The notes beneath the pieces are model-generated. The model was not told where the DNA came from. It saw only the letters and a list, made by a program, of their open reading frames with translations, and did not search any database. Made by a program: the position numbers and the translations under genes. Shown one piece after another: positions 7,205 to 9,761 of a DNA stretch of 9,761 nucleotides. Numbering within the stretch: the first letter of the stretch is position 1; every line of letters begins with the position of its first letter. Origin of the DNA: an uncultured Anaerococcus sp. (GTDB lineage Bacteria; Bacillota; Clostridia; Tissierellales; Peptoniphilaceae); the NCBI GenBank assembly GCA_902465755.1, contig CABQOK010000035.1:1-9761 (forward strand). Direction: 5' to 3'.

Positions 7205-9322
7205 ATGACAGAGCAATTAAAACTAGAAGTAAGAAATAAAAAACTAATCGAAAATGAAGGATTTAAGTTTAAGGACTTAAATGGAAATGGGATATTAGAT
7301 CCATATGAAGACTGGCGTCTTCCATCAAGCGTTCGTGCCAAGGATCTTGCTTATAGGATGACTATAGAAGAACTTTGTGGAAATATGATGATTAAGTCCC
7401 AAAGAATGGGTCTTGCCCAAGAAGATAAGGAAAAGACAAGTCACGATGGTCTTCTTGATGAGGAAGTTTACGAGGATAAAAATATCTTTATAGGTCAGAT
7501 TAATCACGGTTCAACAGGACACATAATTGACAAAAACCTACGCCACTTTATCTTAAGGGATAACTTCTCAGAAGAAGAAATAGCAAAGTGGACTAATGCT
7601 ATGAACGAAGTAGCTGAAAGCTCAAGATTAGGTATTCCTGTTATTATTGCCTCCAACTCAAGGAATGAAAATGCTGAAAGAACCTTTGGAATGAACGATG
7701 CTGTAGGAGTATTTACTACCTATCCATCAACCTTAGGACTTGCTGCAGCTTATCTTGGAGATAAGGCTAGAAACTACCATCCTGACGGAGATTATGAATA
7801 CTCAATCTTTAAGGAGTTTGGAGAAATAGCAAGAGACGAATGGAAATATTCTGGTCTTAGAAAAGGCTATATGTATATGCTTGATACGGCTACAGATCCT
7901 AGATGGCAAAGATTTTATGGAACCTTGGGTGAAGATACAGACCTTATTACAAAGGCAGGAGAAGACTTAATCGAAGCCTTCCAATCAGATGAGCTAAACA
8001 GCGAATCAGTTGCCCTTACCATGAAACACTTCCCAGGAGGAGGAGCTAGAGAAAATGGCTTTGACCCACACTACAAGGAAGGAAAATTCAACGTATATAG
8101 AACTCCTGGTTCGCTAGAGAAGTATCACCTCCCACCATTTAAGGCAGCTACTGAGAAAAAAGTATCATCAATCATGCCTTACTACTCAATCCCTGCCCAC
8201 GATAAGTCAGCAGTCCAAAACTATAAGGGAAGTAAGATTCCTTTTGAACCAGTTGGATTTGCCTTTAACCAATACTTTATCCAAGATATCCTAAGAGAGG
8301 ATATGGGATTTAAGGGCTATATCAACTCAGACTCAGGAATTTTAGATAACATGGCATGGGGTATGATGCACCTAGAAAAACAAGACCGTGCAGCTTGTGC
8401 TATAAATAATGGGGTTGACCTAATATCTGATACCAATGAAGTAGAATGGATAATAAAAGCCTATGAAGAAGGTAAAATTAGTCGTGAAAGATTAATCGAA
8501 GCAAATATTAGACTCCTAACAGAAATGTTTGACTTAGGTCTATTCGATGACAAAACATATGTTGACCCACAAAGGGCAAAAGACTTTGTAGCAGATGAAG
8601 ATAATAAGAAAAAGGCTTACTCTGCTCACCAAAGATCTGTAGTACTGCTCAAAAACAAAGACAATACCCTACCTATGAAGGATAAGGCTAAAGTCTATGT
8701 AGATTTCCTCCACAAGGAAGCGGACAAGGCGGAAACCTTTAGAAAAGAAGCTATCGAAGATTTAAAAGAAAGAGAAGATATAGAAATTGTAGAAGATGCG
8801 AAAGAAGCAGAATATATTTTTGTACAAATCACACCAAAATCAGGTAACTATTTTTCTGCAACTCCAGGTCTTCTAGAACTTGATCTTTGTGAAAACAAAA
8901 CAAATAAGGCGACAGATGGTACAGAATATTCAGAAACAACTGTAGCAAATATTGATAAACTAGAAGAATTTAGAAAAATTGCCGATGAGAATGGGGCTAA
9001 AGTTATAATTTCTGTAAACTCTACCATGCCTTGGCTAATAGAAAAAGCAGAGAAAAACTCAGATGCCCTCTTGGCTCATTTTGAAACCTTCACATCCGCC
9101 CAAATGGATGTCCTTAGTGGAAAATTCGCCCCAACAGGCAAATTACCATTTACCTTCCCTAAAGGAGAAGAAGTAATAGCTGTAGATGAGGATGGAATCT
9201 GCATAAGTCCTAACGACGTGCCAGGATACGATAAGGACAAATACATGCCAGAAGAAATGACCTACGCATACCTAGATGAATGCGGCAATGAATATAAACT
9301 TGGATTTGGATTAAGCTACTAG
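7205..9322 (+). CDS. Glycoside hydrolase family 3 enzyme, probable cytoplasmic beta-glycosidase
   Basis: This is a 705-residue retaining beta-glycosidase candidate with no signal peptide, so it acts in the cytoplasm on imported glycosides. Near the N-terminus, DLNGNGILDPYED (24-36) looks like an EF-hand-type calcium loop. GH3 barrel motifs follow: GIPVIIASNS (143-152), DPRWQRFYGTLGED (231-244), MKHFPGGGA (273-281, the Lys274-His275 pair) and GFKGYINSDSG (368-378), where Asp376 is the expected nucleophile. The alpha/beta sandwich domain starts around 470 (RSVVLLKNKDNTLP, 477-490). The protein ends at YKLGFGLSY, the motif that usually precedes a fibronectin-III domain, so that domain is absent. 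The usual acidic residue after GIP.. appears as Asn151 in ASNSRN. The acid/base glutamate is not certain; Glu558 is a candidate. It starts at ATG after AGGAGG and lies behind its own upstream terminator. Beta-glucosidase is the most likely activity, but specificity is open. Confidence 0.9.
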   Translation: MTEQLKLEVRNKKLIENEGFKFKDLNGNGILDPYEDWRLPSSVRAKDLAYRMTIEELCGNMMIKSQRMGLAQEDKEKTSHDGLLDEEVYEDKNIFIGQINHGSTGHIIDKNLRHFILRDNFSEEEIAKWTNAMNEVAESSRLGIPVIIASNSRNENAERTFGMNDAVGVFTTYPSTLGLAAAYLGDKARNYHPDGDYEYSIFKEFGEIARDEWKYSGLRKGYMYMLDTATDPRWQRFYGTLGEDTDLITKAGEDLIEAFQSDELNSESVALTMKHFPGGGARENGFDPHYKEGKFNVYRTPGSLEKYHLPPFKAATEKKVSSIMPYYSIPAHDKSAVQNYKGSKIPFEPVGFAFNQYFIQDILREDMGFKGYINSDSGILDNMAWGMMHLEKQDRAACAINNGVDLISDTNEVEWIIKAYEEGKISRERLIEANIRLLTEMFDLGLFDDKTYVDPQRAKDFVADEDNKKKAYSAHQRSVVLLKNKDNTLPMKDKAKVYVDFLHKEADKAETFRKEAIEDLKEREDIEIVEDAKEAEYIFVQITPKSGNYFSATPGLLELDLCENKTNKATDGTEYSETTVANIDKLEEFRKIADENGAKVIISVNSTMPWLIEKAEKNSDALLAHFETFTSAQMDVLSGKFAPTGKLPFTFPKGEEVIAVDEDGICISPNDVPGYDKDKYMPEEMTYAYLDECGNEYKLGFGLSY

Positions 9323-9338
9323 CAATAATTAACTTGAT

Positions 9339-9381
9339 ATAAGCGCTCTCTTTATAGAATTAAGAGGGTGCTTATTCTTTT
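9339..9381 (+). terminator. Intrinsic terminator after the GH3 gene
   Basis: ATAAGCGCTCTCTT (9339-9352) pairs along its full length, with two G-U pairs, with AAGAGGGTGCTTAT (9362-9375) around a nine-base loop. TCTTTTG follows. It starts 17 bases after the GH3 stop codon and ends that transcription unit. Confidence 0.88.
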
Positions 9382-9466
9382 GTAGTTAATATATGGCGAT
9401 TAAGAAAACTACAAAACAATAATTAATCCGATCATTTATACCAAGACAATAAGCCATATAAAAAAT
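9382..9466. other. AT-rich spacer with a distant inverted repeat
   Basis: No reading frame or RNA gene is recognisable. TATATGGC (9390-9397) and GCCATATA (9453-9460) form an eight-base inverted repeat separated by 55 bases, ending just before the promoter -35 box. It may be a split binding site or chance in AT-rich DNA. The motif AATAATTAA occurs at 9324, 9418 and 9478. Confidence 0.3.
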
Positions 9467-9495
9467 TTGACAATGAAAATAATTAATGATATATT
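9467..9495 (+). promoter_or_regulatory. Sigma-70/sigma-A promoter of the last gene
   Basis: A perfect -35 box TTGACA (9467-9472) and a -10 box TATATT (9490-9495) are separated by the ideal 17 bases. Transcription should start near 9502, giving a leader of about 224 bases before ATG at 9726. Two palindromic operators lie downstream of the start point, so this strong promoter is probably held in check by a repressor. Confidence 0.88.
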
Positions 9496-9507
9496 AATAA
9501 CAAGAAA

Positions 9508-9525
9508 AGAGAAAGCGCTTTCTCT
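9508..9525. promoter_or_regulatory. Palindromic operator 1 (LacI/CcpA-like)
   Basis: AGAGAAAGCGCTTTCTCT is a perfect 18-base palindrome centred on GCGC, close to the catabolite-responsive element core GAAAGCGCTTTC. It begins about six bases after the predicted transcription start, a position suited to blocking promoter clearance or elongation. The binding protein could be CcpA or a local LacI-family repressor; the sequence does not tell which. Confidence 0.8.
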
Positions 9526-9532
9526 CGAGATA

Positions 9533-9561
9533 TTAACATATTTTATACATCTATATGTTAA
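9533..9561 (+). repeat. Nine-base inverted repeat in the leader
   Basis: TTAACATAT (9533-9541) and ATATGTTAA (9553-9561) form a perfect inverted repeat with an 11-base loop, lying between the two operators. It is AT-rich and has no T-tract directly after it, so it is not a normal terminator. It could be a weak leader hairpin or a further protein-binding dyad. Confidence 0.4.
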
Positions 9562-9592
9562 CTAAGCTATGAGTATTATTTTTTTAAGAAAA

Positions 9593-9608
9593 TTGGAAGC
9601 GCTTCTAA
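9593..9608. promoter_or_regulatory. Palindromic operator 2 (LacI/CcpA-like)
   Basis: TTGGAAGCGCTTCTAA is a near-perfect palindrome (one mismatched pair) centred on GCGC, like operator 1. Its centre is 84 bp from the centre of operator 1, close to eight turns of B-DNA, so one tetrameric repressor could bind both on the same face. It lies about 120 bases before the start codon of the last gene. Confidence 0.7.
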
Positions 9609-9667
9609 CATTGGGATTTAGTGATTTATTTAGTTTTAAATAAGATATTAATAGATTGATTGATGGA

Positions 9668-9711
9668 TTTATCTATAGATAATTACTATCTTCCAATAAC
9701 AAATAGATAAA
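9668..9711 (+). repeat. Alternative hairpins before the last gene
   Basis: TTTATCTAT (9668-9676) can pair with ATAGATAAA (9703-9711). The same left arm is also half of a perfect 14-base palindrome, TTATCTATAGATAA (9669-9682), so the two pairings are mutually exclusive. The right arm ends five bases before the ribosome binding site AGAAGG (9716-9721). A role in translation control is possible but unproven; all stems are AT-rich. Confidence 0.35.
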
Positions 9712-9725
9712 AGAAAGAAGGAAAA

Positions 9726-9761
9726 ATGAGCAAAGTAGAAACAATTAGCCAAGTCCTTGAC
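9726..9761 (+). CDS. Start of an unidentified protein (partial, cut by window edge)
   Basis: ATG at 9726 follows AGAAGG (9716-9721) by four bases and reads MSKVETISQVLD to the window edge. Twelve residues do not identify a family. The preceding strong promoter with two catabolite-type operators suggests a regulated carbohydrate gene, for example a PTS or other uptake or utilisation component; that is inference from context only. Confidence 0.6.
   Translation, partial: MSKVETISQVLD

Noticed and set aside
9339..9352. AAGCGCTCTC as a third operator of the GCGC type
   Set aside because: It forms one arm of the terminator stem after the GH3 gene and lacks the symmetric right half-site.
9324..9486. 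Three copies of AATAATTAA as a spaced repeat or iteron array
   Set aside because: Spacings of 94 and 60 bases are irregular, and the motif is simple AT-rich sequence expected by chance here.
1..9761. CRISPR array, tRNA/rRNA genes, insertion sequences or attachment sites
   Set aside because: I saw no regularly spaced repeats, no cloverleaf-like or rRNA-like segments, no transposase or integrase gene, and no terminal inverted repeats of an element.

Overview
The window is AT-rich bacterial DNA, by eye about one third G+C. Arginine codons are dominated by AGA, ribosome binding sites are strong AGGAGG-type, intrinsic terminators are compact, and all genes lie on the plus strand. This suggests a low-GC Firmicute (Clostridia/Tissierellia, for example an Anaerococcus-like anaerobe). 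The genus is inference; no marker gene is present.

Layout. (1) 1-108: the last codons of an unrecognised gene, then an intrinsic terminator. (2) 109-161: a short leader with a LacI/CcpA-like operator candidate and a strong ribosome binding site. (3) 162-7085: a tightly packed six-gene operon with gaps of 1 to 15 bases and two short overlaps. In order it holds two Gfo/Idh/MocA oxidoreductases of related type, a TIM-barrel sugar isomerase/epimerase broken by a one-base frameshift near its start, a third and divergent Gfo/Idh/MocA oxidoreductase, and two tandem GPH-family sugar:cation symporters. (4) 7086-7204: a small hairpin and an intrinsic terminator. (5) 7205-9322: a cytoplasmic glycoside hydrolase family 3 enzyme ending at its own terminator. 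(6) 9323-9725: a 403-base intergenic region with a near-consensus promoter, two GCGC-centred palindromic operators 84 bp apart and several leader inverted repeats. (7) 9726 to the edge: the first 12 codons of another gene.

How the genes may work together. Two symporters would import a glycoside or uncommon sugar. The three NAD(P)-dependent oxidoreductases and the TIM-barrel protein would process it by oxidation, isomerisation or elimination, and reduction. The GH3 enzyme would cleave beta-glycosides in the cytoplasm. Several dehydrogenases beside a TIM-barrel 'sugar phosphate isomerase' recall known keto-sugar routes: inositol catabolism and the DgpA-type 3-oxidation of glycosides before deglycosylation. 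The substrate cannot be read from the sequence. The most notable points are the frameshift in the TIM-barrel gene, the possible oxidation-dependent glycoside pathway, the variant GH3, and the spaced double operator before the last gene.
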